Assembly: GCA_022925895.1 (NCBI GenBank)
Contig: JAKSYS010000234.1
Coordinates: 17,839-81,838 of the forward strand
DNA from: Fragilaria crotonensis
Lineage: Eukaryota > Bacillariophyta > Fragilariophyceae > Fragilariales > Fragilariaceae
Reading direction: 5' to 3'
DNA length: 64,000 bases
The notes under the pieces are model-generated. The model was not told where the DNA came from. It worked only from the letters and a program-made list of their open reading frames with translations, and did no database searches. Below are positions 1 to 12,804 of this stretch, one piece after another. Position 1 is the first letter of the stretch; each line of letters opens with the position of its first letter. The position numbers were made by a program, and so were the translations under genes.

Positions 1-2450
1 ACGCAACAACGACATGCCAACAACCCCAAGACACGATTGACCAACTTTTTGACGAGCACATCTCCGAATGATGTTTATGCTATGGAGCATCAAGACGACG
101 ATGAACCCATTGCCGAAATGTTTTCAAATACAACAGTGGTAAGTGCACCGGTTATGACATGTCGGATCTCAGTTCTCAATGCAATAACCATGAGATTTTC
201 TGCAAACACCGTTTATCTAATATGTTGTTCATTCATTACAGATGTTTGCCGATATCGCTGGCTTTACAGCATGGAGCTCGGAAAGAGAACCAAGTCAAGT
301 CTTCAAGTTACTCGAAACCTTGTATCATGAATTCGATGCTGTTGCCACACGTCTCGGAGTGTTCAAAGTCGAAACGATTGGTGATTGTTACGTTGCCGTT
401 TCGGGATTGCCAACGCCCAACAAGGATCACGCCAAGACCATGGTACGGTTCGCCCATAAAATCCTTACCATTGCCAATCAATTGACAGAACAGCTCGAAG
501 CTGTCTTGGGACCGGGAACGTCCGATTTGGGACTACGAGTGGGACTGCACAGTGGACCCGTCACGGCAGGAGTCTTGCGAGGAGCGAAATCACGATTTCA
601 GCTTTTTGGGGATACCATGAATACTGCGAGTCGCATAGAAAGCGCTGGTGAAGCGGGGAAGATTCAAGTTTCGGAAACTACCGCCGAGTTGATTCGCGAG
701 GCAGGCAAACAACACTGGTTGACGAAACGAGATGGCAAAATCACTGCCAAGGGAAAAGGGGAATTGCAGGTATGTGCATTCTGTGTGCCCGTTTATAACT
801 CTTTTACGGTGCAAAATAGCCTAACCTCGCTTTACATCCTCACTAATGCAGACATATTGGGCCATGTTGCGTCGACCAAAGACCGAATCTGCCACACCGT
901 TGATCCAGGAGTCGGAGGATATTTCCGATGAAAATCTATGGAAAGTGGATTACCTTCGTCAGCAGCCGCATTCTCCCCTCCCCCAGCGTACATGGGGCAA
1001 TGTGCCGTCCGACGCTGAAAGTGTCATGTCTCGGTTGTCGCTTAATGTAAAGGAAGAACGCTTAATTGATTGGAACGTGGCTGTATTGATGAGCTTTCTT
1101 GAAAAGGTTGTCCAGCATAGATTGATGGCCCCTGAAAACAACAGGAGTGTTCGATTTGGAAAACATGCGTCTGACAATTTTAAGACGCGCCAATCGTTCG
1201 AGGGTGTGGGAAGTGGACTCATAATCGACGAAGTGGTGGAAGTCATTTCCCTTCCAAAGTTTAATTCAAGCCTTTCCTCCACTCGGGGTCGCGCTGCTGT
1301 TCTGCCAAAAGAAGTTCAGATGCAGATGAAGGAGTTCGTCGCATCCATCGCCAGCTTGTATCGACAAGTTCCGTTTCACAACTTCGAACATGCAAGTCAC
1401 GTTACCATGAGTGCCAACAAACTAATGAAGAGAATTATATTGCCGGAAGACAATTCGAATGAGTCTGGCATGACCGCATCGGACTTGCACTTTTCGACAT
1501 TTGGAATTTCGTCTGATCCCCTGACCCAGTTTGCGGTAGTGTTTTCCGCCTTGATTCACGACGTGGATCATACCGGCCTGTCGAATTCACAATTGACGAA
1601 GGAACGGGCCGGGATTGCTCGCATCTTCAACTACAAGTCCATTGCCGAACAGAATTCAGTTGTTGTCGCGTGGGAATTGCTCATGGAGCCTCGCTTCGCC
1701 GACTTGCAAACCTGCATATTCGCCAGTGAATCGGATCGCAAACGCTTCCGACAGCTGGTGGTCAATGTGGTCATGGCAACTGACATTATGGATCCTGATA
1801 TGGTATCTTTGCGCAAAAAGAGATGGGAAAAGGCATTCGATCCCAGCCTGTCCAACGAAGCATTCTTGCTGGATGTTGATGTAAATCGCAAAGCAACGAT
1901 TGTCATTGAGCACATAATTCAGGCCTCGGATGTGGCTCATACCATGCAGCATTGGCACATCTTTATCAAATGGAACACAAAACTATACCGAGAGTTGTAT
2001 CGAGCCTATATTGACGGGCATTCGGATAGGGATCCCTCCGAAGGCTGGTACCAAGATCAGCTTGTTTTCTTTGACAAGTACGTTATTCCTTTGGCCAACA
2101 AATTGGGAGAATGCGGCGTCTTTGGAGTATCCGGAGACGAATACTTGACTTATGCGAAACTGAATCGCGCCGAATGGGAACAGAAGGGAATCGAAGAAAC
2201 TCGAAAAATGATCAGGAAGGTGCAGGGTACGATGCGGTCGACTGAGAAATCCTTGAGATCGGTCGCGCTGATTCCGGGGGTGGTTGGATCATTGACGGTA
2301 ACGCCCCCACCTAGTAACGACTTGAGTGCGGGATACCAGGAATTCTCCAAGAAAACCCGTCGTTCGTCGAAACGTCGCAGCAGTCGTAACGGCAAGAGCA
2401 TCAAAGTCAAAACGCCATCATCAACTCCAGCCTTGACGCCAACGCCATGA
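1..2450 (+). CDS. Class III nucleotide cyclase fused to cyclic-nucleotide phosphodiesterase (5' end outside window)
   Basis: Exons 1-138, 242-769 and 852-2450; introns 139-241 and 770-851 have GTAAGT and GTATGT donors, CAG/ACAG-type acceptors and phase 0. The 754 residues in the window start with the catalytic cyclase domain (FADIAGFTAWSS, KVETIGDCY, FGDTMNTASRIES), which makes cAMP or cGMP. The Glu of KVETIGD favours GTP, but the Cys usual before LFGD in guanylate cyclases is Gln here, so the substrate is open. The C-terminal half is a class I phosphodiesterase with both metal motifs (HNFEH near 1378, HDVDH near 1557), QNSVVVAWE and ASDVAH, which hydrolyses the same second messenger. In related diatom proteins the missing N-terminus carries an extracellular sensor and membrane spans. 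Fused making and breaking activities suggest a self-limiting receptor. The basic Ser/Thr-rich tail ends at TGA 2448-2450. Frame is intact. Confidence 0.9.
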
Positions 2451-3449
2451 TTCTGACATGGTTGTGCACATTGCGTTGAAGTACTCAATGCACAACACAG
2501 ACCATTCGTGAATTTGTTGGGAGAATCATGATTTCGAATCACCGAACGATTTGAGACTTTGCTCAATCGCATCGCCTTCAAGTTTTGCGGAAACGCGACC
2601 AGCGAAACTCTGACAACGAAGAGTTGCGTGCCTCGTTCACGCTCTGAGCAAGAGTTGCGGGTCTCTTTCATGTCTTGAGCCACAGCTCTAGCACGCATGT
2701 ATCACTGGAAACGAATCGAATCGATTTTCGTTCTTGCTTTCTTTCTTTCGTGGATGCCAATACGATGAGATCAAGGACATGGCCAATGGCGTCGACGAGA
2801 ACATCCCTTTTGTGCTGGATTGCGTCGTCGACTTCAAGGACAGCATGCTGGTCACACACACGAAGAAGGAGTCTGCCGGACTTTCTCTATCCGTTCTAGA
2901 GACTGAGTCAGCTCGTATGGTCAAAGCCAACGCGATGTGGTTGTAAGCAGTTTATTTTAAACGTATGTAAGATTGAACTACTTCTTCATTTGTCCTACAA
3001 TGGACCGCATCGACCGAAACCAGTATGAATTGCGCAATCGTACGTGTACTCCACTGGCCAAACAATCTTGTGCCAAGGTGAGTAGGTGATTGCGGATGGT
3101 TTGACTTCTTGCAGGCGTTGGTGTAAGTCACGTTAAGTTCTCCGGGATTACAGCGAGCCCCATCATCAACCTCTGCCGTTGTTGACAGCTCTTCCAACAG
3201 AATGACACAAGGCACAAGGGAGGATCCTTGAAACGCTGAGCGTGCTCTTCAGTTGCGTTTCTAGAGTTGTATATTCTCATGGAGTGCATCATGCATCATG
3301 GCGGGTCATGTAAATGTTTAAAAAATGTTTCTCTACCGGTGGTTTGCCGCACAGCGCATAGTACATTATTACAGGACATGTGCAGAAATTGTGAAGGTGG
3401 TACCAGGTACAGTATTCAAACTTCAAACACACTTTCAACATTTACAGTG
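2451..3449. other. Gene-poor spacer after the cyclase-PDE gene
   Basis: I see only short ORFs without recognisable domains. One, at 2734-2946 on the plus strand, would give 70 residues, but nothing supports its being a gene. Confidence 0.4.
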
Positions 3450-3935
3450 TTGCTCGCATCTTCAACTATATATGCAAGTCCATTTGCGGAACAAAATTCA
3501 GTGGTCGTCGCGTGGGAATGCTTACTTATTGAACCACGATTCGCCGACTTGCGAACTTGCATATTTGCCAGTGAATCTGATCGGAAGCGCTTTCGACAGC
3601 TTGTGGTCAATGTCTTCAGGGCAAATGACATTATGGCTCCTGACATGGCATCGTTGCGCAAAAAGAGATGGGAAAATGCGTTCGATCCCAGCCTGTCCAA
3701 CGAAGCATTATTGCTGGATTACAACACCGATATCAAAGCGACAATTGCCCGCCCCGCCTAGCAAAGACTTGAGTGCGGGGCACCAGCACTTCTCCAAGGA
3801 AAGCGACTGTCGTTCATCAACACGTCGCTGCAGTCGTAATGGGAAGCGCATCACAAAGTCAAAACTCCAACGCCAACCCCGGCCTTGACGCTAACACCAT
3901 GATTGATTCGTACATGGTTGTGTGCACCGTGCGGT
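3450..3935 (+). pseudogene. Decayed partial copy of the cyclase-PDE gene
   Basis: From about 3450 the sequence matches the phosphodiesterase exon beginning near 1614: QNSVVVAWE, the FADL.TCIFASESDRKRF stretch and LRKKRWE are all recognisable. Just after IKATI the match jumps about 400 bp and resumes in another frame with the basic C-terminal tail (DLSAG, FSK, SRNGK), running on into the 3' flank to about 3935. Both metal-binding motifs are absent, so it cannot encode a phosphodiesterase. It lies about 1 kb downstream of its parent in the same orientation, consistent with tandem duplication followed by deletion. Confidence 0.85.
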
Positions 3936-5515
3936 TACACTGCAAATCGATGTCCCGAGCTCATTTGATCTGTTCTTCAACCCTCGTCATTCAACATGAG
4001 TCATTCAAACTTCAGCTGTGTGGATTCCCTGAGTTATCAGTTTCAAAACGTGTGCAGCACTTCCAGCCACGAGAGCGATTCGTTCTTGTGGTTGCTCCTC
4101 GCCCAAAGTTCGGACATTCAATGATAATAGTAACTCCTATTTGTGGTTTCTATTTCATCCGTCCTTCATTAAGGCAACCGCCATTGCACTTCCGGTAGGT
4201 TCTTGGTGGTACGAGATGTGTCGAGTCGCCTGCTTGTGGTGAGTGTATATTAGCTACTGTTGTGAGATACACTCAGCACCTACTTCACCCCGAAATTGTC
4301 CAGTCCAGCTTGGCATCCTTTCATGATGGTGTGGCTTGTATCTTGTTTGATGACCATTGGATTTGATTCGCGACCTGGTCTGATCCTCTCGTACTTGTGC
4401 ACTAACTTTGCATGCAGTTGGATCAACATATATGACTTGTCATCATATATGCGCAACTACACGAAATAAATTGTGTGCAAAGGCTCGTTCCAAGGACAGG
4501 TCCAACTACCAGTCCCATCAATCATCATCACCAGCCCATGTAACATGACCCCAGTCATCATCGTCGCCATACCAATATCCCCTTGCAGCAACACGATTGC
4601 TCGGCTTGTTTGCCTTTCATCTTGTGGTGCGATCCGGAATGACGAGGAGAGGAGTGGCTAATACTGCTCTTCATCGTTTGATGTTTATGGCCTTGTGGAG
4701 CATGTCTGATAGTACGAGAGCCGCCAGGCGATGCCCTGTGCGATGCCCTGTGCGATGGTGTCGTTAGTGGGATGGTGTTGGTGGGATGCCTTGATAGGAT
4801 GTCCACGATATCGTTTCTCGGCAAGTTCGCGAACCACAGCGTCAAGAGAGGTGCTGGCATCTTGGTGATTTGGAGGTTCGTCTTGAGCAAGATCTTGGTT
4901 TGAATCTTGGTCAACTTCAACAGAGGTTTGATCACTGAACCCATGAAGTAGACGGAGCGGGTCATACGCAGAAGCCTTTGAGACAGAAAGGAGCGAAGGG
5001 CAACGATGAAGGAGTTTAATGTAGTCGTTGTGTATGTCAGTATGATATGACGTGATGGAGCCGACTGAGGCGACAAAAAAAAACAGTTTTGACGTTTTTT
5101 CGGAGAAACTATTGAACGTGCCGCGTAATCCAGAAGGCTGGGGGTTGACAAGGAAATACGTACTGTACCAGTACAGTACCTTATGGTAACAAATTACTGT
5201 TACTAGTAGTGAAAAGTTCACAATACACTGGAGTACAAAGTGTGATATGTTGAGCATACAGTACGTTGATACAGCCAGTAGTTTAGTTCAGGGATCTGAT
5301 TCTAAATGTGTCTAATCATTCATGGATATGATTAAACTATTGAATCGTCACAGAGTATGGCCAGACGATATTGTCACGGTACCTGGTACAACAGTACGCC
5401 AGTACGGGGCCCTATCTCTATATGCATACATCTCCACACCATGCGTCTACTCGCCGATTAGTACAGTACATGGAGTACTCTTCGAATGCTGATAATCCGA
5501 TCGACAGAATCCCAA
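3936..5515. other. Gene-poor stretch with one doubtful minus-strand ORF
   Basis: No recognisable gene. A minus-strand ORF at 4685-5257 could encode 190 residues with an acidic, Gln/Asp-rich middle; part of it comes from a short direct repeat around 4732-4756, and an overlapping frame (4558-5151) is equally open. Neither has a domain I know. AT-rich sequence with many GTAC words fills the rest. Confidence 0.3.
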
Positions 5516-6470
5516 CAGTGGTAATGATGAAGGAAGGAGGCAGAGGCGGATCGCGCTGCTTGCGATTCATTGATGAGCAGATTAGAGAATTCGTGTCTCT
5601 TTCTTCTTCAACGATTACTGTTCGCGGCAGAATTGGCAAGTGAGACTGGAGTGAAATAACAGCAATATTTTGGCGTTTTACAAGGACTGGGTCTTGCACC
5701 TGTCGTACTACCACGAAGTCTGGCGCTACTTTTATGGTATGGAAGGACAGTCGTGACACTGGGATTTGATGCGGATACGAATCAGGATGCGAATGGAAAA
5801 TGCGTGTTGCCACCACATCGCTTCACAACGGAAGACGAAGTCCAAATGTTGTCCAAATGATCCCCTCGTGGTCCTGGAGAAGGAATGCAAGGACAAGGAG
5901 GTGTTGTTAGTCGGGTTGATGAAACATGCCGTAAACACGATGAGTGCCGAGAAAGAAACCACCATTCTAGGATCACCTCCATCCTCAATTGTTCACAAGA
6001 GTGATGCAAGACATAGCTGGGTTACGAACGTCATGGAGTGTCACATTCAATTTACGGAAATGTGGTCCAGGCCATATTTTCAGGTCAACTCACATGTGCG
6101 CCAGAAACAACATCATCAACACCACCAACAACACCTCCCACAGCAACAACAACACCCTACAATCCCAATCTTGACGAGAGTCCACTAGACGCTATTGCTG
6201 TTTCCTTATATCCCGATCGTCACGTGTAGCTCATTCATGGTCTTCCGGGTGCAGGAAGAACAAGTACAGTACCAGAACTCATTCAACAGGCTCTCCATCA
6301 TCACAAGTACAAGAAGGTTTTCATCGCGGCACCCAGTAATATTGCGGTTTTGATCATGTATTGGAACGCACATTGTCCAATCCCAACAGCTTAGTAATCA
6401 TTGCCGCGGTAACAACATCCATAACAAGAAAACACCTGCATCACGATTCCGGGCATGAAGGCCACCGACG
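5516..6470 (+). pseudogene. Decayed 5' fragment of the SMUBP-2-like helicase gene
   Basis: Nucleotide similarity to the intact helicase at 18630-19700: the IDEQIREFVSL start, the GNVVQAIFSG region, the NPNLDES motif, and a damaged Walker A region near 6240 where stop codons and changes spoil GPPGTGKT. Frames shift repeatedly. Similarity stops at about the same helicase position as in the copy at 12805-13500. Downstream sequence (6540-6850) matches that other copy and not the helicase, so both descend from one truncated chimeric unit. Confidence 0.85.
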
Positions 6471-6810
6471 AACCGGGACGTATGAATGTGCTACTGTCAT
6501 ACTTGGCTTGTCCCCATTTGGCGACTTTTTGTTCTGCATCGATGTTACCCGCCTGATGACGTACTGTTCAGAACTCGACGGAGAGACTTTTGTTGTGTGA
6601 TTGACTTTTCAATCACACATTTCAACGACGATGATTCTGTCGCTGATATTGTCCTGTGTGCCCAGTGAAATTGTTGTTTTGGAATTGTGATGTTCTTTCG
6701 ATTAATGAAACGTTCAGTCTATCTACATGTTCTGTCCTTCGGGGCATGATCGCCGTATATCAAAAGGCCTACACTGTTATTGTAGGCAATACGAGCAAGA
6801 TACAATGCAT

Positions 6811-7500
6811 TTAAGAATTGACGAAAGCGTGACTACCTTTTGCTATGGTATGCCAGGTACCTGGTACTGAGTTACTACGCCCAAGCATGAGCAACATGTT
6901 GCACATCTTGATCTCAGAACCAAACGAGTAAAAATCCTCTCGTGAATCGACAATATAACAAGAGGAATGCATTGTGATTCCATTACCTCTGATGAATGCC
7001 GAAGGATATGTCACCTTGAGGTTTGTGTTCGCCAAAATCTCAAACATGTTTCCATCGCGATTAAGCTAATCATTGAAAGTGCTGGTATTCAAGTTGTATG
7101 CAACGATCCTGGGACATGCACTGGGACAAGAAGTGAGAAGTGCTCGGAGATAGGGACGCAGTCGGAGAAACAGAAGTACTAGGAGAAACAGAAGGGCTGG
7201 AAGAGAAACAGGGAGAATCGTCGCCAATCAAGTCTGTGTTTCACATATTCTCCTGTGGCAGAGTCACAGCTGTCCTTAGTTCATGCAACATACATCAATT
7301 GTTCTTGTTGCAAAACTTACCGCTCGAAAATACAACCTTTCTCCTTGTCGCAGGAGTCACCGGTTAAAGGATCGTTGTCATTGCAAATATTCGCAGTGAA
7401 AACGTATCCTTTGTACTTGTTGCGGGTATCAATTGTACTAGCGTCGTTATCTTGGTCAAGCGTCGTTATCGTTGCAAACTATTGGTGTTGTATTGAAGGT
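6811..7500 (-). pseudogene. Decayed copy of the Cys-rich, Ser/Pro-repeat protein gene
   Basis: Reverse-strand remnants match the gene at 14010-15693: CTDC-type cysteine repeats (about 7300-7460), the Ser/Pro-Thr repeat (about 7120-7210) and the start of the C-terminal domain (MFEILANTNLKVT near 7047). Stops and frame changes break it. At the point where the better copy has a frame break (about 14404), this copy reads straight through, which marks the break as secondary. Confidence 0.75.
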
Positions 7501-8442
7501 GCAGCGAAGCGACCATGATGTGATGATAAAGAGGATCCTGTCACTGTATCTACTGTATGATATTACAGTGCACACTGCACGCTACTCAAATTTCTGTCGG
7601 GGTTCAGACGTTCAGACACACTTTGGTTAGGGTCACAAACAAGGGGATGTTCTGGGTAGTAATTCTGTTGACACCTCTATCGATAAACGCCCGAACATGC
7701 ATCGTCGTTTGACCCGAGCCACAAAGCCGCCCGCTGCCACGACGGAACCCACCAAATGAACAAATAAACTTTTTTCGCCGTACGAACCGACGCGCCCGTC
7801 ACCACCGAACCGATTCGAGATCTACGTTGGGGCTGAGCTCACCACTCCCGTCCCCCCACACGCCGCCCAACGACCGTCCGGGACCAAGAGATCACCCCCA
7901 GGCACCACGCCACAACACTGGTAAGTCCGAAACATCGACTTGCCTTCCCAGATCCTTCCTGACCCTCGCCTCGCCGACGCCCCCGCCAGCATCCTTGGAT
8001 CCGCCCAGCCGCTTACACACCCGAGGATCGAGTCCCCATTTGAATTGAAACCAGAGGCCGCCGCCCACAAAATTTCGCTACTCGAACGCAACTTGCTCGA
8101 CCTCGGCGCAGCACTCCGGGCCCAGCCTTTCAGCGCCTTGACGTCAGGGTCCCAATACTGTCTCATCAAACTCCTGGTTCGAGGAGGACTCATCACCCTT
8201 CTGGCTCTACAAAACACCCCCCTGGATCATCCAGAAACTCGGATGAGTTAGAGCTACATTACTGCCAAGGAGGACAGATCCTTGGACAAGCCAAAAGAGC
8301 GACTGCAATTCGGAATTTCGGTAGGGCTTATTCCAAGCAAGGAGAAGACAGCGACGACAAACATGATTCGACGCCAGAGTATCGAGCGTCGTACTCCCTA
8401 GTATGCTATAGTATGACAACAAATAGAGAAAAACTAAAATCA
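7501..8442. other. GC-richer stretch with a possible retroelement remnant
   Basis: A plus-strand ORF at 7940-8251 reads ...FELKPEAAAHKISLLERN... and ...LGAALRAQPFSALTSGS. I recall similar strings in repetitive diatom ORFs that I take to be retroelement-related, but I cannot confirm the family. Base composition is clearly GC-richer than the neighbouring AT-rich DNA, which fits inserted material. The opposite strand is also open (7822-8217). No other gene is visible. Confidence 0.3.
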
Positions 8443-11400
8443 TCATGACGCGAAAACACGGTAGTGCGTTGCATATTCACTTTTCACCCACTTTGGTATT
8501 CCGTTCTTATCGAGAACAGGGACCATCTGCGGTGGCTTCCACTGCGAGTGCTGCTTGGCTGCTTCTGCAATCATCTTGTATGCATCTCCCGTTAGGGTAC
8601 ACATTGGATCTACTGGTGCATCGATCGACATGGTGCCTTTTTCAAGGAGAGTTTCGCAATGTGACAAGGCGGCGATGGAACTTTCTTGCACTAACGAATC
8701 GAAAAATGTCCTCAACATTTCATGTTGCTGAAGAAATGGAATATTTGGGATTGGGAACGGTAGGCCGTGCAAATTGACAACGCCTTTCAGTGCCCCGAGG
8801 CACAATTTAAGCAAAGGCGCGACCTTGACAATCCACCCTCTAGGCATTGTGATCTCAAAGGGTTTTGTGGCCTAGTTGGCGCGAGTGGGCACAGATAAAA
8901 ACGACCTGGTAGGTTCTCATAGTCGCATTTCTGATCCAGTTTCTAGGATCATTTGACGACTCAACGGAGGTAGGAGTCACCCACACGAGATTCGGACACT
9001 CCTCGAACTGATTTGGTGCCAACAATGCCAACGCCCCCAGTGTCCGGTCTAGTCCTCCTGCAAGCCGTTGCAGCATTTCCTGCTGCTTTTGCAACGATTC
9101 ATTTGTTGCGTCAACACCCAATCGGATGGCTCGCACATCGCATCTCAACCCAACAAATTGGGAATGTTGCTTCTTTAACAAGTCATTGCCTTCGTCAACT
9201 CCCACTTTGACGCCACGCAAACCATCTGTGATATCGTGCATACCACCTTTGACATCATGCATACCATTTTTCAGCGCATCTAGTTGCTCGGAAAATCCCT
9301 TCCCGATTCTCCGCACGGCTCGTTCATCAACGTATCGGGTGTAGATCGAACCAGGAAGGAGTTGCTGTAGAACTTCATCGCGGAATGGTTCGTTCGAGCA
9401 CCCATCGGTCGTGCACCACTCATCGCACCCGTCATTATAATAATGCGTAACTTTGTTTTCGATACAAATTTTGCATAGATAATGGGTCCCTTTGGGGCAG
9501 TTCGTACCCGTCATGTTAACGTGGCAGAGTGTACACGGAAGGCTCGCACCAAAATCATCATCCACCAGACGATTTTGAATGTTTTCATTCAAATGAATGG
9601 CATTACTGAGCCGGCGAAGGAGTGCACTTGTTTCCAACCTCTTTCTAGGTGTGCGATCCATACAGTGAATCGCAGTTTGACAAACAAGTTTGAGCGAGTC
9701 TGGATTCCAGATGATATTGGGATCTGCGTCGCTCACGAGATTTTCCCATCCACTGTCAATACGCTCACCATCCTCGTCTTCAACGTATACTTCAAACACA
9801 TCGCGGAATTCCTTGCCCTTCCCAGTCGATAGACCACCATTCAAGCGTCCCAAAACAAGTTCAACCATCACGACGCCAATAGAATACACATCACAGGAAG
9901 CTTCATACGCGCATTTCCCACTAGCATACCTGGGGCACATGTATCCAAGTGTTCCAGCCGATCCAAAGCTAGTCATCACAGACAAGGACGACACCGACGG
10001 AGAAATGCGCTTGCCAGTAGGCACGAACTTGGCCAGACCACAGTCAATGAGTCGTGCTGTGAAAGCGTCGTCGAGACAAATGTTCGCACTCTTAATGTCT
10101 CGATGATAAACGTTGAAATTTCCGCAGCCACCAGTGTGCAGGAAGTGCACAGCTCTCACCAACTCATACATAATTGACAGTCGCCGATAGGCCGGCAAGC
10201 GGGCTCGACAACCATCGTCCTTGAGGAAACCATCGAGGGAGCCGTTGGCTGCATACTCATAGAGCAGATACTGTTGATCGCTATCGGTCTTTAAATTGTA
10301 TGCATATAAGACGATTATGTTGGGATGGCGAAATCGCTTAAGAGCCTGGAAGAATTGCATATGCGTGTTCATGAGAGGGCAGACTATCAATCATAAATAG
10401 GCCAATACTCAAATCGATACGTACCGAAATCTCCCTTTGAAAGCTTCTCCGAATTCCCTCAATGGCATCTTCATCCAACTGTAAGATGTTAAACTTTTTA
10501 ACTGCGAACTGCTTCTGAAGTTGCTTATCTTCTACCAACGACACTTTCCCAAAGGCACCAGAACCAAGTTCACGAAGGACGGTGCATTGCTTCATATAGT
10601 GAGAGGAAAGTTCGACAGGATCAGCTGAGGCAGTGCTCATGACGTTGTAAAGGGTTGTTCGGTCCTGAATGATCTGACGTTCCACCAGATATCGAACGAT
10701 TTCTCCCCTTTCAAATTTGATTGCAGCCTCTAAAGCTGTCGCACCAGTATTACATTTGACATTCACATCCGCATTCTTCTTCAGCAACTCGCAGACGACT
10801 TCCAAGTGGCCGTTTTGACTCGCAATGTAAAGCGCTGTCGTGCCATCATGATGTTGGACATTCACATCCACATTTTTGTGCTGGAGCAACATTAGACGAG
10901 TTGCAAATCGCCTTCTTTACTCGCAATGTAAAGCGCAGTCGAACCATCATTACATTTGACATTCACATCCACATTGTTGTGCTGGAGCAACTCGCGGACG
11001 TCTTCCAGATGGCCGTTTTGACTTGCAACGTAAAGCGCTGTCGTACCATCGTTATGCTGGACATTCACATCAACATTGTTGTGCTGGAGCAACTCGCGGA
11101 CGACTTGCACGTGGCCTTTTTTACTCGCAACGTAAAGGGCTGTCGTTCCATCATAATGTTGGACATTCACATCCACATCGTTGTGCTTGAGCAACTCGGC
11201 AACAACTTTATTCCGGCCAAATTGACTGGCAATGAAAAGGGCCGTTTTACCATCATCATCTCTGACAGTCACATCCGCGCTGTGTTTGAGCAATTCCAAG
11301 ACGATATCAACATCGCCTAGATGACATGCCTTCATGAGGGCAGTTGCACCATCGTTGCAACATTTGGCATTGACATCCACCTTGTCGTGCTGAAGCAATT

Positions 11401-12178
11401 CTCGAACGACTTCCTCTTGCAGGAAACGACACGCAATAATGAGGGCTGTTCCATCCATACATTGGGCATTCACATCAGCATTCTTGTGCAGCAATGCGCG
11501 GACGATTTCCAAATGACCTTTTAGACTCGCACACATGAGGGCTGATAAACCCTCATTCGTTTGGGCATTCACATCAACATTCTTGTGCTGGAGCAACGTG
11601 TTGACGACTTTCTCATGACCTTTTAGACTCGCACCCATGAGGGCTGATAAACCCTCATTCGTTTGGGCATTCACATCAACATTCTTGTGCTGGAGCAACT
11701 CGTGGACGACTTTCTCATGGCCTTCGAAACTCGCACCCATGAGGGATGTTGTACCATCATTCTTTTGGGCATTCACATCAACATTCTTGTTCTGGAGCAA
11801 CTCGTGGACAACTTTCTCAAGGCCTCGGAGACTCGCACTCATGAGGGCTGATTCACCACTATTTGTCGTTTTGGCATTCACATCAACATTCTTGTGCTTG
11901 AGCAAAGCGTTGACGACTTTCTCATGGCCATTCGCACTCGCAAGCATGAGGGTTGTGTGACCCCTGGTCGTTTTGGCATTCACATCAACATTCTTGTGCT
12001 GGAGCAACGCGTTGACGACTTTCTCATGACCTCCTCGAATCGCAAGCATGAGGGCTGTGAAACCCTCATCATCTTGAGCATTCACATTGGCTCCCGCTAG
12101 TAACTGGGCACGAACCTGATCGAGATTACCATGAATGGCGTTTTGGATCAAATCATTGTCAATAGCACGCAACGGCAT
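8443..12178 (-). CDS. Ankyrin-repeat protein kinase with Cys/His-rich (RING-like) segment
   Basis: Start ATG at 12178; about 1218 residues if two frame breaks are bridged. About 14 ankyrin repeats (NVDVNAQ...ALM.AS..GH..VV..LLQHK) fill 10700-12170. The kinase domain follows, with intron 10346-10424 (phase 0) between REIS and ALKRFRHPNII. It has the Gly loop (LGSGAFGKV), VAIK-type AVKK, HRDIKSANICL and GYMCPRY, but the DFG motif reads DCG (IDCGLAKF). Then comes a CxxC/CxH/CxxC cluster (LPCTLCHVNM, HYLCKICIENK) and a C-terminal region (WVTPTSVE, DPRNWIRN, WIVKVAP, WVKSEYATHY) that I recall from large diatom ankyrin proteins. Breaks: about 10890, one base lost with immediate TAA; about 8867, one extra base in an A run. 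Probable cytosolic signalling protein; kinase activity is uncertain. Confidence 0.75.
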
Positions 12179-12804
12179 GAATCAGGAGTAGTCCGAGTAT
12201 TCCAATTACTGATGTATGAGACTAAGGTTGCTCGTTGTGCAACAGATGTGTAGGCTCTTGCGCGATTCACAAGTGCACATTCCTCTGACAGATTGAAGGA
12301 TGCATGATTGAATTGGGAGGCGCGGGAGTCAAGCAGATGCACTTCCTGATTCTTGTCGAGAGGTGCCATGGCATATTTCATACATGCCATACTGTAATTT
12401 GGGCATGCATATTCTTTATGTACTGCTCAAAGACTCAAATACAGTATGGTATTGTTTACATGTAGACGACCAGCGCTCAGTATTGTCTCTTTTGGAGAGG
12501 AATTTTTCCGTGACTCCTAAGTACAGTATAATATATCATATTTATTCATAGTAATACATATAAGATCCAGACATGGTTCGCTCGATTCAGAACTGGGAAC
12601 TTCCTAATAACACTTCCATGCCGTCGAGTATGGTCAGACGACACCAATGTGACGGTACAACAGTATATCGCCTACAGTATATTTTGCACCCTGCTCCCTG
12701 CTTGCTTGCTGGGTACAAGTACTTGTATGCATACAAGGTACAAGGTGCTACTATTTGAGTACGTGACGTGGAGATCGACACACGCGTACAGCATGATAAT
12801 GGGG
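12179..12804. other. Intergenic, AT-rich
   Basis: Upstream region of the ankyrin-kinase gene. It has several GTAC-rich and TATA-like stretches (for example near 12525-12560) but no credible ORF or RNA gene. Confidence 0.4.

Larger units (their letters stand above)
5516..7510. repeat. Segmental duplication, decayed copy (pairs with 12805-15200)
   Basis: Order and orientation match the second copy: helicase 5' fragment on plus, shared non-coding link, then the Cys/Ser-rich gene on minus. The link contains recognisable shared stretches, for example the segments around 6627 and 13660 starting TTCAACGACGATGATTCT. The two copies flank the ankyrin-kinase gene. Confidence 0.8.

Noticed and set aside
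770-851. Alternative reading of the second cyclase ORF through the intron (ending at 931)
   Set aside because: Clear GT-AG ends join GKGELQ to TYWAMLRR, a junction typical of the family.
10901-12100. Several plus-strand ORFs opposite the ankyrin repeats
   Set aside because: Periodic shadows of the repeated codons on the minus strand; no independent domain.
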